Shown here piece after piece: positions 12,109 to 24,472 of a DNA stretch of 64,000 nucleotides. The position numbers were made by a program, and so were the translations under genes. Positions within the stretch are counted from its first letter, which is position 1. Every line of letters begins with the position of its first letter. This DNA is from Helicostylum pulchrum (Eukaryota; Mucoromycota; Mucoromycetes; Mucorales; Mucoraceae). The notes under the pieces are model-generated. The model made no database searches, was not told the DNA's origin, and worked only from the letters and a program-made list of their open reading frames with translations. The stretch lies in contig JAIXMO010000068.1 in NCBI GenBank assembly GCA_025677825.1, forward strand, positions 62,001 through 126,000. Reading direction: 5' to 3'.

Positions 12109-13320
12109 TTAAAATATACTAGAGGAACGACTTGTACCGGACTGATCCCAATTATATACACTATCTGAATCAGTGGCACTTCCACCAATCAATGAACTAC
12201 AGCAACTTTCAACTTCCACCCAATATTCTTTACGTTGTGCATACCTAGTCCATTTCTGACGTCGTGTACAATTAATGATGCCGCCTGATTGAGAACTCCA
12301 TGATTTCCAATTCCAATTTCCATACTGCCAACCCTCTTTATCCGTACCGTCTTTACGTATTGTCCAATAAGGATCCAGCCAAGTCCAACTGATGACTTTT
12401 TGTTGGTTCTTTGAGTTAAGTTTATTAAGATAAGTTGTAGGTGGTAATTGAAACCGCTTAATAGAAGGTGTTTTTTCCAAATAAACATCTGACCTACACA
12501 GTAAAAATTATTTAATATTAAAAAAAAACATTAATGCATTAAAAACATACCAGAGAGGTAAATCCTGAGGTAATAATAAATTACCCCACCCAGTTGGAAT
12601 CCACCATCGTTGATGATGATAAATTTCAAAGCAATAACCATGAATATACTCGCTTTCCAATTCGTCTTCTCCGTTATCTTCTCCATCCAAGGTAACTTGT
12701 TGCAGCGTATGGATCAAGGGAGATACAGCACGGACAGAAGCAATATATATTGGATAGACCCACGGACTGTATAAACACATGGTGATCAGAACAAAAAACC
12801 ATAATAAAGAAGAAGCACCTGTAATCATTTGTTGATAAAAGAGAGAAATCCATGCTACATAAATCACAGCACACAAACTTGTTACACCAAACAAAATTAG
12901 GTAACGCTTTCTGCTCGTGCTTATGGAATAGTATTGATAGTATGCTCTGCATAATGTATCACTTTCTTGTATCCAGTTTTTAACAAACGAGATTAAATAC
13001 AATGTATTACGAATTTCTGTCAAATCTGTTATTAAATCTTTTTGCTGGTGCTGTTGTTGCTGCGGTTTATGACTGTCGAATATGTTGTATTGAAATTTAA
13101 TTAAAATAAAAACAATTGGTAACAGACATAAAATATATATATGAAGTTGCCACCAAATAATTAAACTGAGAAATAATAGCAGTGAATATTTAGTGTCTTT
13201 CCATTGTGTTAATCGTATAAATAATGCCACATAGTGAATTATTGGTTGCAAGTCTTGTAGTAATTCATCCATCGTGTCTTGATTCTTTGGTTTTATCGAT
13301 TGTTCTGCTAAAAGCAACAT
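12109..13320 (-). CDS. Pex30-family peroxin-like membrane protein with dysferlin domain
   Basis: Two exons (13320-12551 and 12493-12109) join in phase to 384 residues. The N-terminal half has hydrophobic hairpins (YSLLLFLSLIIWWQLHIYI; LIFGVT-type and SLLWFFVLITMCLY segments), as in the Pex24/reticulon-like part of ER peroxins. The C-terminal half carries the two halves of a dysferlin domain: CFEIYHHQRWWIPTGW...LLPQDLPLWSD (DysFN) and ISWTWLDPYWTI...DKEGWQYGNWNW (DysFC), with the characteristic Trp spacing. Known fungal relatives (Pex23/30/31/32) shape ER subdomains and limit peroxisome number. The tail is Ser/Thr-rich. The start is uncertain: Met 13320 lies just downstream of a T/A tract, Met 13272 (MDELLQDLQP) is an alternative, and an upstream exon is possible. 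Confidence 0.75.
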
Positions 13321-14450
13321 GTAAGAAAAAGTTGTTAAGAAAAAAAAAAAAAAAAAAAAAAAAGGTTTAAAGAAAGAAGGGAAAAAAGGGAGAAGAAAAA
13401 AAAGTAAGAGGGATTGGCTTTTAATGAAAAAATTGATAAATAAAAATAATGATAATGTATATACATCACATCCTTGTATCATATATATATTAGGGTTCAC
13501 GTGGATGTAAACAAGGGTTCTTTTTTTATATTCAAATAATAAACACTGAATTCTTCCTATTGTCTCACTTATAAAGTCAAATCGATGGTCTCCATACATA
13601 TTTTTTTTTTGGGGGAGAGACAAAAAAACTCTGTAACATATGCTTTTGTATAGCTGTGTCAACAATGGAGCACACCCTATCGTTTTTGCTATCCTTACCT
13701 CCTCCTTTATTTTCTCCCCCAAACAATTCAGTTTGAGTTTAGCAGTAAAACGTCAATCATTATAAAACCAACTTGTATTTTTTTCTTAAAGAAAAAAAGA
13801 AAAAAATACGCACCTATTATTATACTTTGTTCTATTAATGTTTTGGGATCGACACGACTTTTTTTTTTAAAAAAAAATAAGATTTAACTGGCAGCTTTGT
13901 TTTCATTTTAAGCGAGTAAAAAAAAAAGGGGAGGAGAAGAGAGAAACGGATGTATGACGACACATACACACACAAACTGGTAATATGTACAAATCTAGAA
14001 CTTGTATCAGAAAAAAAAAGTAAATAACAACAATTTGCTTCTCTGATAAACAACAATCAACGTGTTCTCGATTACAATATCCACTTTGTACTATTTGTTT
14101 ATATCATATCTTCTAGGTATTCCATATTTCTTTACTTTGTAAAACGCTTTTTTTTTAAAAAAAAAAAGAAACTTTAAAACCAGTTTGTAACGTATAAAAA
14201 TCTCGATTTTACGTATGTACCTACTCCCGATACCACAGTAATAAGCGCATCATAAATTAAGCTTCCTGCATAGTGTATGAGAGAGGGAAAGCAGAAATCG
14301 ATTACATATTGCTGTATTTAACGATGCAGTGTGCACATCATCAAGTCCATTGGTTAATTTTAACCGGGACTTCCATTTATATCCACTGGAAAAAAAAATA
14401 CATATTTTTTTTTTTTATAAACCAGGTTTTTTTTTAAAAAAAAGAGCAAA
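13321..14450. other. Divergent promoter region with long homopolymers
   Basis: About 1.1 kb between the divergent peroxin-like and ArgRS genes. It includes an A run of more than 20 bases near 13338-13363 and several paired T/A runs that could form hairpins (for example near 14148-14170). No gene is supported; open frames over the A run are translation of homopolymer. Confidence 0.5.
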
Positions 14451-16302
14451 ATGACAGCTGTGCTAAAGTTTAAGCAAGCCATTGCTAATCAACTTTCAAA
14501 ACATACACCATGTCAACCAAAAGACATTACTACCTTTATGAGACCTTCCAAGAAACAAGGCCATATTTCAATCGCCTTACCCAAACTCAATGCTTCACTT
14601 CAAGATCCTACATCGCACCAAGACTTGGTAGCTTGGACACAGCGTATTGCAGACAACGTAAAAAAAAACACGTAGTTTTTTCTCGAAAAAGCTTAACAAC
14701 TTTTTTATTTTTTTTAGTTTGAACCTAACGAGTTAATAGAAAGCGCAAGTGCAGACACCACAAACCTGTTTTTCAAATTCAACCAGTCAGAATTTACTAA
14801 ACACGTATTACAACAAGTATATCACGACAATAAATCCTATGGTTGGTCTCATCTACCCAAACCAACTGCTTCCGAAAGCACTGTCTTGATTGATTATAGC
14901 TCACCTAATATTGCCAAACCCTTTCATGCTGGACATTTAAGAAGTACAATTATTGGTAACTTTATTCGAATTATTCATGAAGCTGTAGGATATAATGTCA
15001 TCGGTATCAATTACTTGGGAGATTGGGGAAAACAGTATGGTACGCTTATACTACAAACACGAACACAAACTTGATATATATATGCTTACAAAATATTTAT
15101 AAAAGGGTTATTGGCCGTGGGGTTCGAGAAATACGGCGATGAATCAAAACTGATATCAGATCCAATCCATCATTTATACCAAGTATACGTACAGATCCAA
15201 CGCCGATGCCAAACAAGACCAAGAAATCGACAGACAAGCCAACGAATACTTTAAAAAGATGGAAGAAGGAGACCCCACTGCACTAGAGCAGTGGTCTCGA
15301 TTTAGAGACATGAGTATTAAATCATACGCTTCCATCTACGAGCGACTAAATGTCAAATTTGACGTTTATTCCGGTGAATCTCAAGTCAACCCATATATCC
15401 AACAAGCACAAGACATCTTGCACCAAAAGAATTTATTAACCCGTACAGACGATGGAGCATACGCTGTAGATTTAGACCAATACAAACTGGGAAAGGTTGT
15501 CGTACAGAGAGCAGACGGTACATCGCTTTACGTGACCCGAGATTTAGCTAGTGTATTAATGAGAAAACAAGTATACCCGTTCCAAAAGGCTATTTACGTG
15601 GTTGGTAGTGAGCAATCCAATTATTTTAAACAAATGTTTCAAATATCCAATCTTATGACGGACACAAAAAAACTTGATTTACAACACGTTGGCTTTGGTC
15701 GTATTAAAGGCATGTCCACCAGAAAGGGCACCGTCGTCTTTCTTCAAGACATATTAGATACAGCCAAAGAAAGAATATTAGAGTACATGAACGCCAACGC
15801 AGAAAAGAGTCAATTAAAAGACATTGATACCATTGCAGACCAATTAGGTATGTCTGCCATTTTAATTCAAGATATGAAGTCAAAGCGAGGAAAGGACTAC
15901 GAGTTTTCTTGGGACCGTATGACAGACGCTAGAGGAGACACTGGTGTCTTTTTACAATATGCGCATGCAAGAGCCTGTGGTATTGAAAGAAAATCAGGAA
16001 TTGAAATCACGCCTCATGTGGATTTCTCCATCTTGAAAGAAAAAGAAGCACTGGATTTGATTCAATCTATATCTACATTCCCTGAAGTAGTAGAAAATGC
16101 ATTGCATTCACTTGAACCTTCCACACTGGTAAATTATTTGTTTAAACTATCTCATGCAACCAGTGCTGCAAGCGCATTCTTGCGTGTAAAAGATATGGAT
16201 ACTGATACTTCAAATGCACGTATGTTGTTGTTTTGGTCCGCTCGCGCCACCTTAAGAAATGGTTTGCATTTACTAGGCATTAAGCCTATCAAGAAAATGT
16301 AG
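14451..16302 (+). CDS. Arginyl-tRNA synthetase (class I), frame interrupted by one extra base
   Basis: Charges tRNA-Arg with arginine using ATP. Exons are 14451-14657, 14718-15039 and 15106-16302. Seen in order: an N-terminal additional domain; the HIGH-type motif in SSPNIAKPFHAGHLRST; LGDWGKQYG; a KMSK-equivalent GMSTRKGTVVFLQDIL; and a C-terminal anticodon-binding helical domain ending HLLGIKPIKKM, as in fungal ArgRS. Exon 3 reads VYVQI, then needs one base fewer (the run ATCC, extra C at 15197/15198) before NADAKQDQEIDRQANEYFKKMEE continues in another frame. No splice pair fits. The rest is intact and conserved, so a sequencing or assembly error is the simplest explanation. A recent pseudogene with another functional copy elsewhere is the alternative. 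Confidence 0.88.
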
Positions 16303-16462
16303 AATAATAATAAACCTGGTTTTATACACTCTTGTTGACATATTTTAAGAAATTATACTAAACTATTGCATTATGTCACGCTTATATTCCCTTTTTATCT
16401 GTCGTTATTCTACGTTTAGTGGCAAACAAAAAAACAAAAGAGTTTTGGATTCACTTTATTAA

Positions 16463-18170
16463 TTAATCACTTTCAGGTAAACTTTTAAAATATTCTTTTG
16501 CGAAGTGTTGTCCATGAGTACTAAAGCTCAACTTAAAAGTTACTGGGCATATGATGTCAGAAAGAGGAATGATTTGGCTATTGTTTTCGCTATCGCAGCA
16601 CTTCTCCTTCTCCTCAAGCTGATTTTTCAAACTAGTGATAATATCCATAGTCTCTTCAAGGCGGTTCTAAACAATTAAATTATACCTGTTATCATTTTTC
16701 TTTTCAATTGTTCAGGATTAGAAATATACCTTCAAGTCAAAGAAAAAATAGACCAAGGGTTCTAGTTGCTCTTCCCTATCCCTAAACTCTACGCTTACCA
16801 AGATTTTCTTCTCTCGAACAAAGTTGTACAATACATGCTTGTAATATCGCATTGACCACAGTCTTATATACTTGTCTAGTCGTGACCAAATAATATCATT
16901 AATACAAATAAATAAAATATTGCTTTCAATAGTGCTTACCAACTTGGCTTCCCTCACAGGAAGATACCCTTTCTCCTGTTGAACCTTCCTGCAGGAAATA
17001 TAGCTTATAGTTTGCTATATAATTTCCTGCCGTGATTATATAAACGCTTCAACAGAGGCGCATATCTGTAACGGTCAGCTGCAGTTTTTAGCATCGCCAG
17101 TAAGACAAACATCCCGTTTGTCAAAGGGTTGTTTTCGCATGGCCATCATGACCAAAAAGCACCAGCTGTTTTCAAGACAAGGACCTCTAGAGTTCTGCCT
17201 TATATATTTTTCTCTTGTCTGCTTTCGATCACATCTTCTTTTAGCTGCGCTGTCATTGCATCAAGCTCATCTTCACTGGGAACGAGATATGGCACATGCT
17301 CATTTTTCTTCATCAGAGCAAGCATCATCTCGAAACAAGGAAGGATCATGTTGGTATTATATACCGTTTCGGACCGTGATATTGTTGGCTTTTGTGTGTA
17401 AACCTTAGCCTTAATTCAAATAAAAAATATTAGCTTATTATTGGAATAATCCTGATAATATTATACATGCATAATTTTAAAGACGTCTTTGACGTATCGG
17501 CATGCTTTTTCTTGATCTTTTACGAGTGCCTTGTTCTTGATCTTCTCTTCAAACTCATCAATATTCGTCTAAGGATAATAAAATATTGATTTGCTTGACA
17601 TTCAACTCCAAGGTTTGAATATTAAAAAAAATTACGGCACTAATTATATCACTGATATAATTCTTAACGTCAAGACAAATGTTGCTTGTTTTCGTCTGAC
17701 TTCAATTGCATCTTTAGCTGACGATAAGCTTCTTTGTCAGCATTTGGGTGGGGTAATAACTTTCCACCCACACGGGTTGACACCGTCCTTTTCCGGAATA
17801 AGTACAATCAAAGTTATTGATAACGTTTTCAAATTAATTACTATTTTATTTTTACCTGTACCGGTGAAAGTTCCTTTTTTCTCGGTATCGGTCAAGAATT
17901 CAACCCATTTTTGCTTGAAATCTGTCTCTTCGAACTCTCCGTTATTGGTCTAATAAAAAATGATAAGTATTTAACGGATAAAGAATATCGTTTACTATCG
18001 GTTTACCTTTTGTTTCTTTACGACTCTCTTGGAAGTATCGTTTATAGTTATATTACGACCAGCCTATAGTAGTTTATGGGAGTGTGTAGTTCAAATAATT
18101 CAAATTAAAATGCTTACGTTATAGTAATTTCCCTTCACCTAAAGATTAAATATACAAGTGAGTAAACATG
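16463..18170 (-). pseudogene. Family II copy E1: decayed paralogue of the gene at 28.7-30.2 kb
   Basis: Blocks matching the intact copy appear in order on the minus strand: VKGNYYN and NITINDTSKRVVKKQK (about 18.15-18.01 kb); KWVEFLTDTEK; an EFEEKIKNKALVKDQ helix; EVLVLKTAGAFWS (aligning with FEILLLETSGHF); MFVLLAMLKTAADRY; LYFLQEGS; LDKYIRLWSMRYY; and a C-terminal LSDIICPVTFKLSFSTHG. Stops and frame breaks lie between them, and the second acidic residue of the LLLETSG motif is Lys here. A hairpin (16991-17029) falls inside the broken part. I infer a degenerate copy; its 5' limit is uncertain. Confidence 0.6.
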
Positions 18171-18997
18171 ATCAAATAAACAAGTAAGTAAACACGATAA
18201 AATAAACAAGTAAACACGATAAAATAAACAAAGATTTAAATACCGTGATACTGTTAACAGAAGGGCCCCACCTACGGTTTACTTTCTAAATGTAGAGGAC
18301 ACCCGTATAAGTGGAGCCCATAATAATTTGGCGGATCGCATGGCCTTGCACTAGCTTATGCCTAGCAGTTGCTTTAGGAAGAGCCGTGTCCTTTTGTATG
18401 GGCGTAAAGAAAACAAAAATGCAAAGAATAATAATCGAATATCTATGGGGGTATGCATTGTAATAAAAGAGGAAGAAAAGTGATTTATCCATTCTAAAAA
18501 AAAAAGATATCTTTGGGGCGATAAAATGGATGGTCACTTTTACTCATGTAATCTATTTCATCACCTTTACGTCTTCATTAATTGCAGTTTATAATTCCAG
18601 GCAAAAAGTAGATTGGTATCTGTTATACTGAGTTTAGGACTTCATGTAATTGTGAACTCCCCAATGCAGTAGAAATAAAGCTCGGTCAGCAAGGTGTTTT
18701 TTAGCTACACCTCCCTTAGATCATATCCCCCCTATCTGTTTATCCTTAAAATCATCCTGCTTTTAACAACGATTAAAATCAGGCACCCCTCCCTTTACTT
18801 CAAAAGTTTAAATAAGTGAACCTTTCCTTTTTTTTTTTAGGAATCTACAATTTGCCTGTCAGAAAAAAAAAACGCGAAAAAAAAACAGTCTTCTCCCCCC
18901 TTTTCTGTGACTTTTTTAATACAATTCTAATTTTTTTTTAAGACGCGTTTTGGTCGTTCTTTTTTTATTTTTCCAAAAAAAAATATACATATATAAA
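18171..18997. other. Intergenic region upstream of MCM5
   Basis: About 0.8 kb with short direct repeats of a TAAACACGATAAAATAAACAAG-like sequence (18165-18235). The last 200 bases are T/A homopolymer-rich promoter/5' UTR for MCM5. No gene is supported. Confidence 0.5.
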
Positions 18998-19506
18998 ATG
19001 GCTAGTTTCGGTTGGGATCAAGGACAAATCTACTCCACTTCTGTACTTCCTGGAGAAGATAGTGTTAATTCACACTCTGAAATAACAAAGCAATTCTTAG
19101 AATTCATTCAAAACTTTCGTGTCAACAACAGTTATGTCTACAGAGATCAATTATCACAAAACTTGTTAACAAAACAATACTTTGTTGAAGTCGACTTGAA
19201 CCATCTCATCAATTTTAATCCTGACCTTGCAAATAAATTATCGACTTCTCCTGCTGATTTCTTACCTCTCGTACGTATTTTGCACAACTAATACACTTTT
19301 TTTTTTTAAAAAAAAAAAAAAAAACTGACAACCAACACACCCCCCTTTTATATAGTTTGAAATTGCAGTAAAAGAAACTGCTAAACGTATTTTATTTCCT
19401 AATCCCGATAAGACCAATAACTATGAAGTACCTGATTGTCAAGTAACACTTAAATCAGACGCCAATGTCCTTCAAATTCGTGATTTGAACGTAATACACA
19501 ACTATT

Positions 19507-19543
<37 letters not shown>

Positions 19544-21412
19544 CCAAAAACTAACTTCCCCCCTCCTGTAATAGTCTAATTTCATCGGTAAACTTGTTCG
19601 TATTCCTGGTATCGTTATTGGAGCATCTACCCTCAGTTCTCGAGCCACCCAAGTAACAGCCATGTGTAGAACCTGTCGTCACACCAAGATAATTCCAGTA
19701 ACTGGTGGATTTTCCGCCATTAGCTTACCACGACAATGTGATAGTGACAGTGTACAAGGAGGAAAGAACGATTGTCCCATGGACCCATTTGTTATCCTTC
19801 ACGATAAATGTAGGTTCGTTGATTCTCAAGTCATCAAATTACAAGAGGCACCTGACATGGTACCTGTTGGTGATCTTCCTCGTCATACTATTTTAAACGC
19901 TGATAGATGGCTTACCAACAGAGTTGTACCTGGTATGAGAGCTGTCGTTATGGGTATTTACTCTATCTACCAAAACAAAACTGCTAAATCTACTGGCGCC
20001 GCTGCAGTTCGTACACCTTATATTCGCATTGTCGGTCTTGAAGTCGATCAACACAACAACGGCCGTGGTAAGCCTCACTTCACTGACGCAGAAGAAGAAG
20101 ACTACATTCGCATGTCTCGTCAACCTGATTTATACGAAACATTTGCTGCTAGTCTTGCACCTTCCATCTTTGGTAACGGAGATATCAAAAAAGCCATTAC
20201 TTGTTTACTCTTTAGTGGATCGAAAAAAATTCTTCCTGATGGTATGAGATTAAGAGGTGATATTAACGTGTTGTTGTTGGGTGATCCAGGTACCGCTAAA
20301 TCGCAATTGTTAAAGTTTGTGGAAAAGGTTGCACCTATTGCTGTATATACTTCTGGTAAAGGTAGTAGTGCTGCTGGTTTAACTGCTTCTGTCATTCGTG
20401 ACCCTAGCACCCGTGAGTTTTATTTAGAAGGTGGTGCGATGGTCTTGGCCGATGGTGGTGTGGTCTGTATTGATGAGTTTGATAAAATGCGTGATGAAGA
20501 TCGTGTGGCTATTCATGAAGCAATGGAACAACAAACTATTTCAATCGCCAAGGCTGGTATCACTACCATTCTTAACTCTCGTACCTCCGTACTTGCCGCT
20601 GCTAATCCTGTCTTTGGTCGTTATGATGATATGAAGAGTGCTGGCGAGAATATCGATTTCCAAACTACCATCTTGTCTCGTTTCGATATGATTTTCATTG
20701 TAAAGGATGATCACAATGAAGCTCGTGATATGTCAATTGCTAGACATGTGTTGAATGTTCACATGAACAGACAAACTCAAGATGCTGTTATGGGAGAAAT
20801 TGATTTAGATAAGATGAAAGCATATATTAATTACTGTAAAACGTAAGTATAAATGTTATATATGCTTTGGGGATAGATAACTAATATATATATATATATA
20901 CATATTTTAAAAAAAGTAAATGCGCTCCTCGTTTAACACCAAGTGCAGCAGAGAAATTAAGTAGTCATTTTGTCAGTATTCGTAAAGAAATGAAGGAAGC
21001 CGAAAGAGATACACAAGTGCGATCCACAATTCCTATTACTGTCAGACAATTAGAAGCCATTATTCGTATTTCCGAATCTTTAGCCAAGATGACACTTTCG
21101 CCTTACGCTACAGAAAAGCATGTGGACGAAGCACTTCGTCTTTTCAAATACTCTACAATGGATGCTGTCAACAGTGGTGGCGCTGATGGTATGACTCGTA
21201 GTGATATCATGTCTGAAGTACAATTAATCGAACAAGAAATTCAAAAGAGATTACCAATTGGTTCTCAAGTTCCTGTCGCTAAAATTAAGGCCGATTTCTT
21301 ACAAAAGGGTTATGCTGATGCCGCTATCACTAGAGCTTTGACTATCCTTGGTCGTAGAGAAGTCTTATTATTTAGAAATCAAGGAAAAATGTGTCTTAGA
21401 CAATCTGTTTAA
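18998..21412 (+). CDS. mcm5: MCM5, subunit of the MCM2-7 replicative helicase
   Basis: AAA+ ATPase subunit of the hexamer that licenses origins and unwinds DNA in the nucleus. Four exons (18998-19270, 19356-19490, 19575-20842, 20917-21412) join in phase to 723 residues, normal for Mcm5. The N terminus [10 protein letters not shown] is typical. A zinc-binding set CRTCRH...QCD...CPMDPF follows, then Walker [11 protein letters not shown], Walker B CIDEFDKM, the sensor region and the arginine finger LSRFDMIF, ending in the winged-helix region. The second intron carries an A run of about 32 bases (19509-19541), near the upper end of homopolymers in the window. Confidence 0.95.
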
Positions 21413-21867
21413 AAAAAGGTCTTGTCTTCTTTTTTTTTTTTAATTTATACATAAATACCTATTTCCCTCTTTCTTTTTAAAAAAATATAATTAAACGCAA
21501 AAAATATAATTAAACGCAGCCAGTCTTTATTCTCCTGATGCTTGAAAAATGTTTAACCGACAAATGATAGTTTACACTTGCTTATTTCGCGTTTGACTGC
21601 TCCTCGTTAAAATTTTTGCTGCATGATCTATTTACGCGTTTTATCCTCATAAAAAGGAGACTTATGTGAATCACGTTGGGACAACAAGTACACATTTGTA
21701 TAATAAAAATGATTGACTAATGTATAAATATTTCCATACGAGTATGACAAGATAATTACGCCATGGTTAGTAGATATTTAGATCACGTAAGTGCATAAAA
21801 GTGACTCCTATTTTATCATCCTTTTTTATCGTCTTTTTCTTGGCCTTTTTTTTTCGCTTTTCTTTAT
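21413..21867. other. Intergenic region between MCM5 and copy B
   Basis: About 450 bases, AT-rich, with one small direct repeat, AAAATATAATTAAACGC twice at 21481-21517. Nothing else is recognised. Confidence 0.5.
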
Positions 21868-23213
21868 ATGTTTATACAAACTGATACAATTCTTCTTAGA
21901 GCAATGACCATCCATAAAAAAAGGTAAGTGAAAAGAAACAGGTCATACTTTTTCAACCGACCACCGCTGAACAATATGTATCTGCAGCAACAACAACAAT
22001 CTGGCTTAAAAGAGCCGTTCGCTGAAACACTGAAAGCAGATTTCGTTAGCTGCTGCAATAATTTAAACAAGGAAAATTCCTGGTATCTTGAACGAGCAGC
22101 TGAAAAAGAAAGGCTATTTACTTATGGCTTAAAATGTCAATATCTTTAGTGAGTCTTACAAAGATAATTAATATAATTAACAACTAATATGACAAATCTC
22201 TATCAGAGTCCCATACATTCTTTTATTCTTCATTTAGGTGATATTCCATTACAAGAGATATTTACCCAAAAAGAACTATTATTATTACAAGACTTTGAAA
22301 AGAATGAATTAGTTTACCCAATGGAAGAAACCATCGGAAATGAGTTACAAAAGATAGAAAACATGGTAGAAGCTATAAATTTACAGCTAAACTTTTTTTT
22401 TACCCGTAATTATTTCATACAAAGAAAAATACTTTTGGAGTATACGCTTATTAATGAAAGCTAGACTTTAATTCTTTAGTAAAGAATTAAGTTGCTGCGG
22501 AGAGTAGTCGAGTGCCTAGTGCCTGCCAATGGGGTAGGCAAGTGGGTAGAGTGGGTAGAGTGGGTCCGAGTTTATACCTACTCATGGCTTGGATATCCAT
22601 GTCTATTACAAATATCTGCTTTAATGTTCTTTCAAATGAACGTTTGGAGAGCACGCTTGAATCCGACAATATGACAATGTATTGGAATTTTTTAAATACG
22701 ATATGTTTTTACTCAGGCATCAAAGCCATAAGGTACGTATGATATAAACGAAACCTAATAATAGATCAATTAACATCTCTTTTATGTAACTATAGCAAAG
22801 ATAATTCTAGTTGGGCTAACAGTAACGCCACAAATATGAAAAGAAAATTATCATCAATCGAAGAAATCCCGCGTAAAGCTGTCGGAAGAAAAATGGATTC
22901 TATTTATGTAGGCGCGGAATTAGAACTTGGTGCTTTAGAGATTGGAAGCAGAAAAAACGATGATACTAAGGACCTTCGAGATGGATACTTTAAACTACCC
23001 ATTGTAATGAAAGACATGCTGAAAAATATAATTGATAAGTACCCTAGCCTCGTAAATGACATAAGTTTCGTAGGTTACAACATCCAAGATAAGTATGTAA
23101 AAAATCGAGAGCATCGAGAAGATCTAGTGGAACAGTATCTTGCTCAACACAGTCTACTTCAACAACAACACGTATACATTTTCATCTTAAAGGTTACTTT
23201 TGCAAAAAAATAA
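21868..23213 (+). pseudogene. Family I copy B: truncated and rearranged
   Basis: Starts with the leader exon MFIQTDTILLRAMTIHKK (21868-21923, donor gtaag). Then come NNLNKENSWYLERAAEKERLFTYGLKCQY (to donor 22149) and, from 22209, YPIHSFILHLGD...FTQKELLLLQDFEKNELVYP. Between about 22390 and 22660 the expected central blocks are lost and a GTGGGTAGA-type repeat sits there. The 3' part returns with GIKAISKDNSSWANSN, AVGRKMDSIYVGAELELGALEIGS, FKLPIVMKDMLKNI and ISFVGYNIQ, then ends early in a Gln-rich tail without the GYVTRI block of copy A. The conserved D and E residues of the putative core remain. Whether a shortened product is made is unknown. Confidence 0.55.
22530..22570. repeat. Short GTGGGTAGA tandem repeat
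   Basis: The units aagtgggtagag, tgggtagag and tgggtccgag lie in tandem inside the rearranged middle of copy B. GC content is above the local background. Confidence 0.55.
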
Positions 23214-23404
23214 TTTACATCTTATAGCCATCCTCTTAATAAACTATATTTTATCCCGTCGGCCACAGGCTAATATAGATTAAGATTTAAATAATAAAGT
23301 ATAGAGCGATTTTATTCAATTTTCAAAATATTAAAAAGAGATTATTAAGTAGGTCGATGAATAATATATCATCTTATTAAAAAAAAAATAGTTAGTTAAA
23401 CAAA

Positions 23405-24472
23405 TCAGGCTGCACTTGTAACAGCAGGTGATGATGCATTAACTACAGTAGGTGGAACAATATCTGCATTATCAGTATCTGTATTCTTCTTTTTATTGAT
23501 AGAAGCAGTGGCGTTCTGAACTAACTGTGTGATACGACGAACCAAAGGAGAAGATCCATTTGTAGGAGGAGGCTTATTATCACCCGTAACTAAAAAAAAT
23601 TAAATTATTTCGTAACAATAGCAAACAAAACCACATTGTTTGTTACACACATACCAGTTTCACTATGCAATTCAGGAGTAGTAGTAGTTTGCTGTTGATT
23701 AGTATCAGATGATTTCTTTTCTGTAAATCCCTTCTTCTTTTGTAAAAGGTAATTAGAAAGTAAAGTCGTATTGCGTTTAAATTGTTCGAAAACTGGGTTA
23801 GTTTCTTTGGTGCTATCTTTAGGTGGTGGTACAGGAGCTGTCGTGTCTTCAGTACTTACAGCTGCTTCTAAAAAAAAAGAAATCTGTTATTCTTTCTTTC
23901 TTTTACATCAAGAAGAAATTTTATTCTTACCTGCTACAGTAGGATGAGTATTAGTTGCTGGTTTAAGCCCCTACATTATCATAATGTTAGTATATATACA
24001 TTAGGGTGAGTTTTGCAGAGTACTTTACCTTGACGCGATTCAAAATACCTTTAAATGTATTGTTTGGACCGCCTACTTTTTTATCTTCTGGTGCACTATT
24101 AACTACAGCTTCCGTTGTTGCTGTAGTAGTATCAGCAGGAGTAGGAGTAGGAGCAGGAGCAGGAGTAGTAGCAGTAGCAGTAGCAGGAGCAGTAGTAGCA
24201 GCTTGGTTATTAGCTTTTCTTTCATTTAAAGCCTTTTGAGCATCTGAAACAGCATCAGTTACTGTCTGTCTAGCCTTTGTAAATACCGAACTCAAGCGTT
24301 GAGCTGGTGTTACCTTTGTAGTAGCAGCAGTAGGTTCACGAGTAGTAGTAACTGTTTCAGTATGAACAACATGATCATCTACGTTAATAACAGCAGGAGT
24401 TTCATCCTTTGGAGGCACTTCAATAACTGGAGCAGTAGCAGCAGCAATATTTGTTTCAACAGGTGTAGACAT
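23405..24472 (-). CDS. Ala/Thr/Pro-rich low-complexity protein of unknown function
   Basis: Four exons (24472-24029, 23970-23931, 23867-23655, 23589-23405) join in perfect phase to 293 residues, which supports a real gene. The chain is rich in Ala, Thr, Val and Pro. It has an A/T/P tract (TATATTPAPAPTPTPADT), an amphipathic helix (SSVFTKARQTVTDAVSDAQKAL) and short repeats of similar helices later (FEQFKRNTTLLSNYLLQKKK; LVRRITQLVQNATASI). No signal peptide or membrane segment is seen. I do not recognise the family; a disordered cytosolic or nuclear protein is likely. Confidence 0.65.

Noticed and set aside
12508..13722. 404-codon frame extending the dysferlin-domain gene upstream
   Set aside because: The added N-terminal part is translation of T/A homopolymers (long Phe runs) and intergenic DNA; starts at 13320 or 13272 fit better.
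22492..22580. GTGGGTAGA repeats as telomere-like sequence
   Set aside because: Only three degenerate units, inside a rearranged gene copy; no (TTAGGG)n-type array.
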